A DNA stretch of 64,000 nucleotides from Candidatus Sulfotelmatobacter sp. (GTDB lineage: Bacteria > Acidobacteriota > Terriglobia > Terriglobales > Acidobacteriaceae), in NCBI GenBank assembly GCA_036500765.1, contig DASYBM010000016.1:124001-188000 (forward strand), written 5' to 3'. The stretch's first letter is position 1. Each line of letters begins with the position of its first letter. The notes under the pieces are model-generated. The model worked only from the letters and a program-made list of their open reading frames with translations. It had not been told where the DNA came from and did no database searches. This document shows, piece after piece, positions 24,300-32,680 of the stretch. The position numbers were made by a program, and so were the translations under genes.

Positions 24300-25982
24300 A
24301 TGAATTTCAGCAGGAATGAAAACGGTCTGCGAAAGTATTTCTGGCTTGGATTGTTGTTGCTGATACCGGCGTTTGCTTTGGCGCAGCACAAGACTAGCGC
24401 GCCTGCGGCGCATAGCGCTCCGGCGCCGCATGCCAGCGCCCCGGCGCATGCGTCCTCCGCGCCGAGCCACGCGAATACATCGACGCAGCATTCCGCGGCG
24501 CCCAGCCACACCAACACCATGAGCCATGGCGCCACGACGAGCCACACTGGCACTGCCACGCACTCCGGTACGACGACTCATGCGGGCGGCACCACGACCC
24601 ATACCGGTACCACGACTCACGCGGGCACTACGACCCATGCCGGGGGGACGACCACGCATGCCGGAACCACGACGCACTCCGGAACCACGACGCACGCGGG
24701 CGGCACGACCGCTCACGCGGGCACTACGACTCATGCGAACACGACGACGCACGCCGGGAACGCGCACACCGCGCCGGGACGGCAGGTTTCTCTAAAGGGT
24801 GGAGGGACGGCGCACATTCGCCCCAACGGGCAGATTCGCTCGGTCAATCGCAACGGGATGCAGATTTCGCACAATCTGCACGGCGGCCGCACGATCGTGT
24901 CGAATCACAATGGAGCGCGGGTGGTAACCACGGGCCGGCACGGAGGATATGTGCAGCGCGCCTATGTGACGCGCGGCGGGCACAGCTATTATTCGCGCAC
25001 GTATTACTACCATGGCGGGTACCGGTCGGGAGTCTACCGCGGCTACTATTACGGCGGCCGTCCCTACTATGGTTATTACCCCTCGTATTATTACGGTCCA
25101 GCCTACTACGGCTGGGCGTATAACCCGTGGCCGGCGCCGGTAGCCTACGGTTGGGGCTGGGGCGGAGCGCCATGGTATGGCGCCTACGGCGGTTATTTCG
25201 CGCCATATCCGGTGTATCCTTCGGCGGCATTCTGGCTGACCGACTATTTGATTGCGGCCAATTTGCAAGCGGCTTACGCGGCACAGGCGGCGGCAGCAGG
25301 TGCAGATCAGGGATGGAACTGGGGTTGGCCGGCATCGGGTGAATTGGTGGCCAGCATGGGATTCATTCCGGTAGCGGACAGCGGCAACGGCGTCGTCATG
25401 AGCGCCGAAGTGAAACAAGCGCTCGCCGCAGAAATCAAGGCGCAACTCGCCGAAGACCAAGCCGCGGCGGGCAAACCTAAGTCGTCCGCCGATCAGGGGA
25501 GCGCTCCGGCGAACAGCAATGAAGCGCCTCCAGCGCTGAATCCGGCGCGGCGGACATTCGTCGTGGCCGACGATCTCAGCGTTGTGGCCGACGGCGAAGA
25601 ATGCTCGTTGACCGCCGGCGATGTGATCACCCGGCTCACCGACAAGCCGGATGACGACAACAATGTGAACGTCAGCGTTGCGGCCAGCAAGAAGACCGAT
25701 TGTGCTGTCGGCAAAACGGTGGCCGTCGCGGTCGACGACTTGCAGGAAATGCACAACCATTTCCGCGAACAACTCACCAGCGGAATGGGTGAACTGGCGA
25801 AAAAACAGGGAACCGGCGGCCTGCCGAAGTCACCGGACACCACGACCTCGGCAGGAGATGTGCCCGAGCCGCCCGTGGATAAGAGCGCAGCCAAGACGCT
25901 GGACGATCAGGAGAAGGCGGCTGACCAGACCGAAGCGGAAGTCAAACAAGAGGCAGCGTCCTCGGGCGGCGGTTCGCAGTAG
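24300..25982 (+). CDS. Exported His/Thr- and Tyr/Gly-rich repetitive protein
   Basis: A 560-residue exported protein with three parts. After the signal peptide (LGLLLLIPAFALAQ), residues about 30-160 are low-complexity: Ala/Pro/His, then many copies of short words such as THAGTT, THAGGT and THSGTT. Next is a Gly/Arg/Asn module (about 160-220), then a Tyr/Gly-rich stretch (GYRSGVYRGYYYGGRPYYGY). The last part is a conserved soluble domain with SAEVKQALAAEIKAQLAED, RRTFVVADDLSVVADGEECS and LQEMHNHFREQL. Start ATG 24300 has AGGAG at 24288. Function unknown; repeats suggest a surface or metal-binding role. It is followed 43 bases later by the gene at 26026. Confidence 0.72.
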   Translation: MNFSRNENGLRKYFWLGLLLLIPAFALAQHKTSAPAAHSAPAPHASAPAHASSAPSHANTSTQHSAAPSHTNTMSHGATTSHTGTATHSGTTTHAGGTTTHTGTTTHAGTTTHAGGTTTHAGTTTHSGTTTHAGGTTAHAGTTTHANTTTHAGNAHTAPGRQVSLKGGGTAHIRPNGQIRSVNRNGMQISHNLHGGRTIVSNHNGARVVTTGRHGGYVQRAYVTRGGHSYYSRTYYYHGGYRSGVYRGYYYGGRPYYGYYPSYYYGPAYYGWAYNPWPAPVAYGWGWGGAPWYGAYGGYFAPYPVYPSAAFWLTDYLIAANLQAAYAAQAAAAGADQGWNWGWPASGELVASMGFIPVADSGNGVVMSAEVKQALAAEIKAQLAEDQAAAGKPKSSADQGSAPANSNEAPPALNPARRTFVVADDLSVVADGEECSLTAGDVITRLTDKPDDDNNVNVSVAASKKTDCAVGKTVAVAVDDLQEMHNHFREQLTSGMGELAKKQGTGGLPKSPDTTTSAGDVPEPPVDKSAAKTLDDQEKAADQTEAEVKQEAASSGGGSQ

Positions 25983-26025
25983 GCGAGGATCCAAAGGCTG
26001 GGATCTAGAGAGGAGAAATGTAGTC

Positions 26026-26841
26026 ATGAGGCAGAAGTTGGAGAAAGCTATTCCAGTTATCGTTGGAGTGTGCGCCACGATGTTTCCGTGGTCGCATGCT
26101 GGTGCGCAAGCCGTTTCTTTGCAGGAGCAACTGGTTGCGCAATACAAAGTCGTGAAGATGGGCTCGGATACCAGTGGGTACTCGGTGATCGAAAAGGGTA
26201 CTCTGCTGGAAATCAAGAAGGGCGGAATCCTGGCCGTGCCCTATTCCGATACCAGCGTTCTGTCTACGAAGTACGAGGGCGGGACGGTGCACACTCCCAG
26301 CTCGATGCTGTCAAAGGGCATCGGCTTCGGCATGAGCAAGTTCGGCAAGACGCAGACGACGCATCTGTTCGCTTCCGGCGACAAGGTATATCCGGCGAAG
26401 ATCGACGTCGACCTAAACAAAGACGACGTGTCGATGATGATCATTGCGTGCGACACGTGCAACAAGACCGATCCGCCGACCTACAACAAGGCCAAGGTCG
26501 TCTTTCAGTTTCCGAAAGGGTCATTGGCGAAGGCCAGCGCCGGCGACGTGGAGGACACGATCGGGCAATTGCTCTCTATCAGTGAAGAGTCCCAGGACGA
26601 CCAAGGCGGACAACAGCAGGGCGGTGACCAGGGGCAACAGGGAGCCCAACAAGGCGGCGGGCAGGAGCAGCAACAACAGCAGGCCGATCCGCAGACCATC
26701 GAGAAGGGGATGACTACCGATCAAGTGCAGGGAGCGCTGGGCAAGCCGGACAAGATTGTGAATCTGGGTGCGAAACAGCTCTGGGTTTATAAAGATCTCA
26801 AAGTGACGTTTCTGAGCGGCAAAGTTTCCGACGTGCAGTAG
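26026..26841 (+). CDS. Exported protein with Gln/Gly-rich linker and BamE-like tail
   Basis: A 271-residue protein: an N-terminal hydrophobic segment (AIPVIVGVCATMFPWSHAGA) that acts as a signal, a domain of unknown family (residues about 30-180, with YKVVKMGSDTSGYSVIEKGT, MIIACDTCNK), a Gln/Gly-rich linker (about 190-220) and a tail DPQTIEKGMTTDQVQGALG-KPDKIV that resembles the SmpA/BamE pattern (GMTxxQVxxALGxP). The start at ATG 26026 has AGGAGA 10 bases upstream; the open frame continues far upstream in another gene's DNA and is not coding there. It lies 43 bases after the His/Thr-rich gene, same strand, likely one operon. Confidence 0.72.
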   Translation: MRQKLEKAIPVIVGVCATMFPWSHAGAQAVSLQEQLVAQYKVVKMGSDTSGYSVIEKGTLLEIKKGGILAVPYSDTSVLSTKYEGGTVHTPSSMLSKGIGFGMSKFGKTQTTHLFASGDKVYPAKIDVDLNKDDVSMMIIACDTCNKTDPPTYNKAKVVFQFPKGSLAKASAGDVEDTIGQLLSISEESQDDQGGQQQGGDQGQQGAQQGGGQEQQQQQADPQTIEKGMTTDQVQGALGKPDKIVNLGAKQLWVYKDLKVTFLSGKVSDVQ

Positions 26842-26908
26842 GTGCTGGTAAATGCCTGTCTGTGCCCGAGATTTCTCAGCGTCTCATGTAACAGCGTGCG
26901 GTTAGGTT

Positions 26909-27847
26909 TTACGGCACGATCTCGAACACAGTCCCCCAACCGGATGCGCCTCCCTGTTGGGTTGTGCCGTAGATGACGACGCCTGTGCTGGTTGAGTTAA
27001 GAAACAAGGCTCCGCCGGGATATTCGCCATCTGGACCGCTGAAGCTGTGCAGTAAGCTTTCGTTGCCTGCCGTGTCGTATTTGAATACCGCCCCCACGCC
27101 ATTGGTCCCTCCGTCGGCGTTGCCATACAGGTTGCCTACCGCATCGCGTGATAGGGGTGACTGGGGGTACGAACCGTCTGCGCTGCCAGCAAAGCTATGA
27201 AGCGCAGTTTCGTTTTCGTGGGGATCTACTTTGAAAATTGTGCCGGCGCCGTTCGTCCCTCCGATCGAGGTGGTGCCGTAAAGATTACCAGCCGCGTCCA
27301 TCACGAGACCGCCCATCGGATTCTTCCCATCAGTGCTGCCGTTGTTTCCTCCCGTGAATCTGTACAAAACCGTCTCTTTTCCCGCTGCATCGATCTTGAA
27401 CACTGTACCCGTGTTCCCCAGCCCGCCGTAGGCCGTAGAACCATAAAGATTTCCGGAAGCATCCAGGATCACGCCGCCTAGGGGGGACGCCCCGTCGGGC
27501 CCGCCATTCGCGCCCGTGAAGCTGTAGAGCACGGTCTCTTTGCCGCTCTTGTCTATCTTAAAAACCGTTCCTACGTTTTGCGCACCGCCAAGCTCGGTTG
27601 TTCCGTAGAGGTTTCCTTTCGCATCCATTATCAGTCCGGTTGGCACTCCTCCGTCTGTAACCGACTGTGTGAAGCTGTGGATCACCGTCTCTCTCCCCGC
27701 CGGATCCAGCCGAAACACGGTGCCGCAGCCCTTTCCCTCAGGGCAATTAAGGTCGCCGCCGAAGATCGTTATTCCATACAGGTTGCCGCCGGCGTCGCGA
27801 ATCAAATACGTCGGGTTGGCTCCGTCTTTGCCGGCAAAGTTGTGCAA
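26909..27847 (-). pseudogene. GloVer tandem-repeat protein, C-terminal part after a frameshift
   Basis: About 312 residues of GloVer repeats in one frame (for example DAGGNLYGITIFGG, DAKGNLYGTTELGG, DASGNLYGSTAYGG, DAAGNLYGTTSIGG). It has no signal peptide of its own, and its first residues (LHNFAGKDGANP) continue a repeat that starts in the other frame at 27802-28083. The break lies at a run of six C on the plus strand (27858-27863), where one more base would restore a single frame. So this is the larger part of one gene. A natural frameshift, an assembly error at the homopolymer or programmed shifting are all possible. Similar in kind to the intact gene at 16077. Confidence 0.75.
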
Positions 27848-28083
27848 AATGGTCTTGCCCCCCTAGAGAGCTTGAAAACCGTTCCAAGGCCGTTTGCTCC
27901 CCCATACATCGTCGTGCCATACAGGTTCCCCGCCGAGTCTCGAACCACTCCAGCGCTTGGATACACCCCGTCAGGTCCGCTCTTAAACGAATAAGCGACT
28001 TTTTCTGCCTGCGCCGCCGCAAATTGCACCGCAAGGGTTCCAACCAGAAGAAGCCTGGTTACACTCCGTGACAACTCATCCAT
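27802..28083 (-). pseudogene. GloVer tandem-repeat protein, N-terminal part before a frameshift
   Basis: From ATG 28083: a signal peptide (RLLLVGTLAVQFAAAQA) then the first GloVer repeat (YSFKSGPDGVYPSAG, DSAGNLYGTTMYGG, GLGTVFKLS). After GTVFKLSRG the frame is lost and runs through nonsense to 27802, while the homologous continuation (KTILHNFAGKDGANP) is in another frame from about 27860 downwards. The pair 27802-28083 plus 26909-27847 is read as one broken gene of about 390 residues. Confidence 0.72.
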
Positions 28084-28691
28084 GGCGGTTCTCGAGAGAT
28101 TCGGCCGAGAAATCATGATTGCACCAGTCACCAATAGTTCTCAGTTGGCCAAGTTACCCCCTCCACGTTTCCCGTCAAGGCAGGAACCGTGGGGGACAGG
28201 AACCGTGGGGGACAGACGGAACCGTGGGGGACAGACGGGACGTACCCTGCTTGCGTCGCGGCGAACGGACTTCTGGGTCGTTGCGCAGGAATGCAGGGCT
28301 CGGAAAAGCGACACGATAACTCCTTAAAATACTTTTAGTTGTGCGAGCGACATAGTACCTCCGTACCGTGCGTAGTACTTCAGTTACCGGTCTTGCGGTG
28401 ACCGGGCAACGCCTCAACGAAAACCACTCCTAATAGTGTAGTTAATCCGCCATACCACTATATACAGATTTACCTTCCAGTCCCTTCCTTCCTGAACTCC
28501 AGAAAACAGGCCAAAAACCCAAAGAAACGCGGAGATTCGCTTCGAGGCGGGGTTTTTCCGGCCTGAGATATGCTCGGAACACCGAAAGCCCTCGGAGAGG
28601 CAATTGAGGGCGAGGCAGTCTCCTGAAGAAAGTCCGCGGGCCGATGAATAGCGGAGCGGGCAATGATTGTGGTGGCAAAGGTAAAGGGAAT
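28084..28691. other. Long intergenic region upstream of the pilus locus
   Basis: About 608 bases between the broken GloVer gene (minus strand) and the HTH gene (plus strand). It contains a tandem repeat of GGAACCGTGGGGGACAG (28183-28234), a short palindrome CCGGTC-N7-GACCGG near 28386-28406 preceded by AGTACC/GTAGTACT words, and AT-rich stretches at 28320-28340 and 28450-28470. No ORF of coding quality is present. The promoter of the pil locus must lie here unless each gene has its own. Confidence 0.55.
28183..28234. repeat. Tandem repeat GGAACCGTGGGGGACAG (three copies)
   Basis: Copies at 28183-28199, 28199-28215 (overlapping by one base) and 28218-28234; the last two are followed by ACGG. 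I recall this word as an intergenic repeat in acidobacterial and delta-proteobacterial genomes, but it cannot be verified here. Confidence 0.85.
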
Positions 28692-28928
28692 ATGGCCGAC
28701 TCGCGAGAAGTGATGAATATCCGGCAAGCGTCGCAATATCTGGGCGTGAGTCCGGACACGCTTTACAAGTACGTCGGCGAGCAGAAGATTCCGGCATTCA
28801 AGTTGGGCAACCGCTGGCGCTTCAAGAAATCGCGGCTGGACCAGTGGATGGAAGAGCAATCGAGCGAAATGGAACCGCAGCCGAAACGAAAAGCGAAGGC
28901 GTCATCGAAAGCGGCCGGGTCGCAGTAA
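28692..28928 (+). CDS. Excisionase-family helix-turn-helix DNA-binding protein
   Basis: A 78-residue protein consisting of a MerR-like winged HTH of the excisionase/HTH_17 type. Seen: MNIRQASQYLGVSPDTLYKY, GEQKIPAFKLGNRWRFKKS and RLDQWMEEQ, then a basic Lys/Ala/Ser tail. The start is ATG 28692; an in-frame ATG at 28644 would add 16 Gly/Lys residues. Known: this domain binds DNA in excisionases, but chromosomal stand-alone copies also act as small regulators. It lies 116 bases before pilM on the same strand with a dispersed repeat between. Inferred: it may regulate the pilus genes; no integrase or phage gene is near, so an excisionase role is unlikely. Confidence 0.75.
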   Translation: MADSREVMNIRQASQYLGVSPDTLYKYVGEQKIPAFKLGNRWRFKKSRLDQWMEEQSSEMEPQPKRKAKASSKAAGSQ

Positions 28929-28954
28929 CCGGATAGCGGTAGCAAGGAAAGGCC

Positions 28955-29032
28955 GAGGGCGAGGACGCCCTCGGGACAGCCGGCGGGTCGCCGGCGCTAC
29001 AAAAAAGAGTGCCGACGGGACGCCGGCGCTAC
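28955..29032 (-). repeat. Dispersed GC-rich palindromic repeat, copy 3 (inverted, with partial second copy)
   Basis: Full inverted copy at 28955-29000 (AGGGCGAGGACGCCCTCGGG then ACAGCCGGCGGGTCGCCGG and CGCTAC) plus a partial one at 29011-29032 ending CGCCGGCGCTAC. It fills the gap between the HTH gene and pilM and ends 12 bases before the pilM start. Confidence 0.8.
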
Positions 29033-29044
29033 AAAGGTGGGCAC

Positions 29045-30100
29045 ATGTTTGGAATGGGATCGAAGTCGATTGTTGGCCTGGATGTGGGATCCTCGAGCAT
29101 TAAGGCGGTGGAGCTCAAGAAAAAGGGTGGGCAGATCGAAGTGGCGCACCTCGGGCTGGAGCCGCTGTCTTCCGACATCGTGGTCGATTCGATGATCGTA
29201 GACTCGGGCACGGTTTCGAGCGCGATTTCAAAGCTGTTCCTCGACAACGCGATCAAAACCAAAGCCGTCGCCACCGCGGTGAGCGGGCACTCGGTGATCG
29301 TGAAAAAGATCTCGCTGCCTTCGATGAGCGACCAGGAACTGGCCGAGACCATCGAGAAAGAAGCGGCGCAGCACATTCCCTTCGATCTTTCCGATGTGAG
29401 TCTCGACTATCAGATTCTCAGCGACGAAGTGGGCAGTCCGCAGATGGACGTTCTGCTGGTCGCGGTGAAGAAGGACAAGATTCTGAACTACACCAACGTA
29501 CTCTCGATGTCGGGCCGCACGCCCGCTATTGTGGACATCGACGCGCTGGCGTTGCAGAACTGCTACGAGTACAACTACCAGCCGGCTCCGGGACAAGTCG
29601 TCGCGTTGTTGAACCTGGGCGCTAGCGTGATGAACATCAACATCGTGAAGGGTACGACGCCGCTGTTCCCGCGCGACGTCAGCGTGGGCGGACACCAGTA
29701 CACGGACTCACTGCAGAAGGAACTGGACCTGAGCTTTGAAGACGCCGAGTCGCTCAAACTGGGCAACAAGGTGGGCACGGTAAGCGAGGACGCGAAGCAG
29801 CCGATCCTGCAACAGGTAACAGAAATCATCGTGCTGGAAATTCAGAAGACCTTCGATTTCTTCCGGGCCAGCGCGGCCGGCGAGCACATCGAAAAAATCT
29901 ATCTGGCGGGCGGATCGTCGAAGGTGCCGGGCCTGGTGGAAGCGTTGCGGCAGGAGTTCTCGATGCCGGTGGAATTGTTGAATCCGTTCCAGCGCGTGAC
30001 CCCTCCGGTCGAAGGACACGGAGCGGAACTGGTGGAGCAGAATCCGGGTCAGATGGCAGTGGCGGTGGGCTTGGCCCTGAGGAGCTTTGAATCGCTATGA
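29045..30100 (+). CDS. pilM: Type IV pilus assembly protein PilM
   Basis: A 351-residue actin/FtsA-like ATPase of the type IV pilus. Seen: phosphate-1 loop GLDVGSSSIKAVEL (about 10-23), the conserved block EKEAAQHIPFDLSDVSLDYQ, ALQNCYEYNY, LLNLGASVMNINIVKG (phosphate-2), FPRDVSVGGHQYTDSL, and IYLAGGSSKVPGL (adenosine site). Start at ATG 29045, with AAAGGTGG upstream. Known: cytoplasmic PilM binds the N-terminal tail of PilN and forms the ring of the alignment complex. The gene overlaps pilN by 4 bases (ATGA), indicating translational coupling. First gene of pilMNOPQ. Confidence 0.92.
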   Translation: MFGMGSKSIVGLDVGSSSIKAVELKKKGGQIEVAHLGLEPLSSDIVVDSMIVDSGTVSSAISKLFLDNAIKTKAVATAVSGHSVIVKKISLPSMSDQELAETIEKEAAQHIPFDLSDVSLDYQILSDEVGSPQMDVLLVAVKKDKILNYTNVLSMSGRTPAIVDIDALALQNCYEYNYQPAPGQVVALLNLGASVMNINIVKGTTPLFPRDVSVGGHQYTDSLQKELDLSFEDAESLKLGNKVGTVSEDAKQPILQQVTEIIVLEIQKTFDFFRASAAGEHIEKIYLAGGSSKVPGLVEALRQEFSMPVELLNPFQRVTPPVEGHGAELVEQNPGQMAVAVGLALRSFESL

Positions 30101-30690
30101 TCAAAATCAACCTGCTCGAAAATTCCAAGGGAAAGAACAAGCGCGGTGGCGGCGGCGGTCCGTCAATGCCATCGATGGAAATGGGCGATATGGGATCGCC
30201 CAAGCTGAAGATTCTGGCGGTGGTGGTAGTGGCGGGGTTATTCAACCTGAGCTACTGGTATCGGCTGGATCACCAGTCAAAGGCGATCGAAGCGCACATG
30301 AAGGTGGCCGAGCAGAAGAATCGGGAACTGGCCGACGTGAAGGCGCGCTTCCTCGAACGCCAGACGCAAGCCAACAACTACAAGCGCCGGGTGGATGTGA
30401 TCGACGGATTGCGCCACAACCAGACCGGTCCGGTCGACCTTCTGGCTATGCTGGGCGAAACCGTCAATAACACCGAAGCGGTGTGGCTGAGCAAGATGGA
30501 CGACTCGGGTTCGAGCGTGAACCTGGAAGGAATGGCGCTGAGCACGGACGCGGTCGCGAATCTGATCGCGAACCTGCAAAAGACCGGATTCTTCAAAAGT
30601 GTCGAGATCAAGGAAACCTATCAGGACGACCAGATCAAAGACATGCAGGCGTTTCAGTTCACGCTGACCTGCGAGAAGGGGAAGTCCTAA
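30097..30690 (+). CDS. pilN: Type IV pilus assembly protein PilN
   Basis: A 197-residue inner-membrane protein. Seen: the PilM-binding tail MIKINLLE (1-8), then a Gly/Lys-rich and Met/Pro-rich insertion (10-34) that is longer than usual, one transmembrane segment (about 38-55, KILAVVVVAGLFNLSYWY), a coiled coil (about 58-95) and a periplasmic alpha/beta domain (PVDLLAMLGETVNNTEAVWL and following). Known: PilN pairs with PilO in the periplasm and docks PilM in the cytoplasm. The start overlaps the pilM stop. It is 20 bases upstream of pilO. The extended linker may alter the distance between PilM and the membrane, but that is inference. Confidence 0.9.
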   Translation: MIKINLLENSKGKNKRGGGGGPSMPSMEMGDMGSPKLKILAVVVVAGLFNLSYWYRLDHQSKAIEAHMKVAEQKNRELADVKARFLERQTQANNYKRRVDVIDGLRHNQTGPVDLLAMLGETVNNTEAVWLSKMDDSGSSVNLEGMALSTDAVANLIANLQKTGFFKSVEIKETYQDDQIKDMQAFQFTLTCEKGKS

Positions 30691-30710
30691 GCATTTCAAG
30701 AGGCGGACCT

Positions 30711-31352
30711 ATGGCGAATTTTAGCGAACTGTCGGGCATCAAGCAGTGGGGAGTCGTAGTTCTTGGCGGAGCGGTGGTGACGGCGGCATTGTACTTCACC
30801 CTGTTCAAGAGCCAGAACGACAAGAATACGGCCGCGCAACATGCCTTGGAAGACAAGATCCGGGAAAACAACGAGCTCGAGTCCTACCGGCCGAAGCTAA
30901 AGCAGATGGAGCAACAATTAGCCGAGCTCAAACAGCAACTGGAAATCGAGCAGCGCATTGTCCCTGACGACAAACAGGTGGACGGTTTCATCACCATGAT
31001 GGGCGCCGAGGCCCAGAAGGCGGGTGTGGAACTGCGACGCTATTCGGCCAAGGACACGCATTCGCAGCAGTATTACACCGAAGTGCCCTTCGATCTTGAG
31101 CTCGACGGGCCCTACTATTCGGCGCTGAATTTTTTTGACCGGGTGAGCAAGCTGGAGCGCATCGTCAATATCAGCGGGCTGCTGGTTTCGACGACCAGGA
31201 ATCCGAGCGGGGCGAAAACCAAACGCACCTACCAGTACGCGCCCAACGAAAGCATCATCGCGAGTTTCACGGCAACGACATACTTCAGTCACGATTTGAC
31301 ACCTTCAGCGGCAGGCGCCGGGACCAAACCGGGAACGCCTGGAGCGAAGTAG
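30711..31352 (+). CDS. pilO: Type IV pilus assembly protein PilO
   Basis: A 213-residue inner-membrane protein. Seen: a transmembrane segment (about 12-30, QWGVVVLGGAVVTAALYF), a long coiled coil (about 38-82: DKIRENNELESYRPKLKQME and following) and a periplasmic ferredoxin-like domain (GAEAQKAGVELRRY, VPFDLELDGPYYSALNFFDR, ERIVNISGLLV). The tail is Pro/Ala/Gly-rich. Start ATG 30711 has AAGAGGCGGA upstream; the frame extends upstream within pilN but is not coding there. Known: PilO forms heterodimers with PilN and links to PilP. The pilP gene follows after 2 bases. Confidence 0.9.
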   Translation: MANFSELSGIKQWGVVVLGGAVVTAALYFTLFKSQNDKNTAAQHALEDKIRENNELESYRPKLKQMEQQLAELKQQLEIEQRIVPDDKQVDGFITMMGAEAQKAGVELRRYSAKDTHSQQYYTEVPFDLELDGPYYSALNFFDRVSKLERIVNISGLLVSTTRNPSGAKTKRTYQYAPNESIIASFTATTYFSHDLTPSAAGAGTKPGTPGAK

Positions 31353-31354
31353 GG

Positions 31355-32581
31355 ATGACTATGAAGCTGACGATCCAATTAACGACAGGCATTTTGGCAG
31401 TGGCAATGATGGTGAGCGGTTCGGCGGCCACGCAGGCTGTGGCGCAGAACGCGGATGCCATCGATAACGCGCGCAGAACGGCGAAAGCGCTTCAACAGAA
31501 CCCAGCCAGCCCGGCTCCGAAAGCCGCCCCAGTTCCGGCGGCGACGAAGCCGGCGCCGGGGGCTCCGGCTTCCGCGGTGAAACCTGCGGCGATTCCGGGA
31601 GCGAAGCCGGCATCTGCTTCCCACAACCAGTTGCAAGGAGTGCACGTGGCTCCCGGCGCAGACGGCTTCCAGATCGAAATCAGTTCCAGCCAGGCGGTGA
31701 CGCCGAACGTGACGAAACTGACTTCGCCCGCGCGTTTACTGGTCGAACTGCCAGACACGATCGTGGCCAGCGCGCAGAACAAGATTCCTGTCGGCAGCGG
31801 CGGAGTGAAGGGTGTCCGCATCGGCATGGACGGCAAGACTCCTCCGACGACAAGCGTGGTGGTCGATCTGGAGAAGCAGCTGGCGTATGAGTTGACTCCG
31901 GGCTCTGCCGGCAAACTGATTCTAATCTTGCATACCGAAGGTGCGTCGGCCGTGGCCAAGAATGCTCCAGCTCCGGCGGTGAAAGCTCCAGCTCCGGCGG
32001 CGAAACCAGCTGCGGCGCCCGCGAAGGTCCTCGTAGCAAAGACTCCAGCGGCGAAGCCAGTCATCGTGCCCGCCAAGGTTGCGGTGGCCAAGATGCCGGC
32101 CTCGAAGCTAGTAGCCGAGGTTCCCAAGATGGAGACGAAACAGGCCGCCAAGACTGCGACGACAGCGGCAACAATAAAGACTGCAGCTCCGGTTCTGGAC
32201 GCGCCTTCGGCCGCGGCCAAAAGCCCGAGCCTTGCCAAGGCCAAGCCTGAAGATAAGAAGTGGGCGATGAACGGGAAGCGCGATCCGTTCTTCAGTCCGG
32301 TGGTGCAGACCAACGGATCCGGTTGTTCGACGGGCAAGAAGTGCCTGGAGATTGGCGGAATCAATCTGCGGGGCGTGGTGAAATCCGACAGCGGCTTCAT
32401 CGCCGTAGTGACCAACAATCTGAACAAGGCTTATTTTTTGCGGGAAAACGATCCCGTGTTCAACGGATATGTGGTGAAGATTACGGGTGATTCGGTGGTG
32501 TTCCAGGAGACGATTCAGGACAAGCTGGGCAAGCCATTCACGCGGGAAGTGGTGAAGAGAATCTTCACTCCGGCAGTCTAG
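31355..32581 (+). CDS. pilP: PilP-like pilus protein with an N-terminal AMIN domain
   Basis: A 408-residue exported protein. Seen: signal sequence to about residue 30, an Ala/Pro/Lys linker, an AMIN domain (about 93-193, with SPARLLVELPDTIV, VKGVRIGMDG, TTSVVVDL), a second Ala/Pro/Lys-rich linker (195-300) and a C-terminal PilP domain (301-408: GKRDPFFSPV, GINLRGVVKSDSGFIAVVTN, DPVFNGYVVKITGDSVVFQE). Known: PilP is an inner-membrane lipoprotein that binds the PilQ N-domains. This one has no clear lipobox and gains an AMIN domain, which binds peptidoglycan in PilQ and AmiC. Two ATG starts (31355, 31361) are possible. Its AMIN domain is closely related to that of PilQ downstream. Confidence 0.82.
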   Translation: MTMKLTIQLTTGILAVAMMVSGSAATQAVAQNADAIDNARRTAKALQQNPASPAPKAAPVPAATKPAPGAPASAVKPAAIPGAKPASASHNQLQGVHVAPGADGFQIEISSSQAVTPNVTKLTSPARLLVELPDTIVASAQNKIPVGSGGVKGVRIGMDGKTPPTTSVVVDLEKQLAYELTPGSAGKLILILHTEGASAVAKNAPAPAVKAPAPAAKPAAAPAKVLVAKTPAAKPVIVPAKVAVAKMPASKLVAEVPKMETKQAAKTATTAATIKTAAPVLDAPSAAAKSPSLAKAKPEDKKWAMNGKRDPFFSPVVQTNGSGCSTGKKCLEIGGINLRGVVKSDSGFIAVVTNNLNKAYFLRENDPVFNGYVVKITGDSVVFQETIQDKLGKPFTREVVKRIFTPAV

Positions 32582-32680
32582 TTTAGGAAGATCAGGCAAG
32601 ACGGCGAAACGGGAACGGGGCGCCGAAATCGGATCTTGAGAAGGACACGCGGGCCAGGCCCGCGGGTGGGGAGAGGCGAA

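Noticed and set aside
28183-28234. CRISPR-like array
   Set aside because: The units are adjacent or overlap by a base with no spacers, and only three exist. No cas gene is nearby.
28320-28420. Riboswitch (for example c-di-GMP) in the pil upstream region
   Set aside because: The GACCGGGCAACGCC segment and a CCGGTC/GACCGG hairpin looked suggestive, but the conserved core motifs of GEMM or similar classes are not in order, and the distance to the first gene is long.
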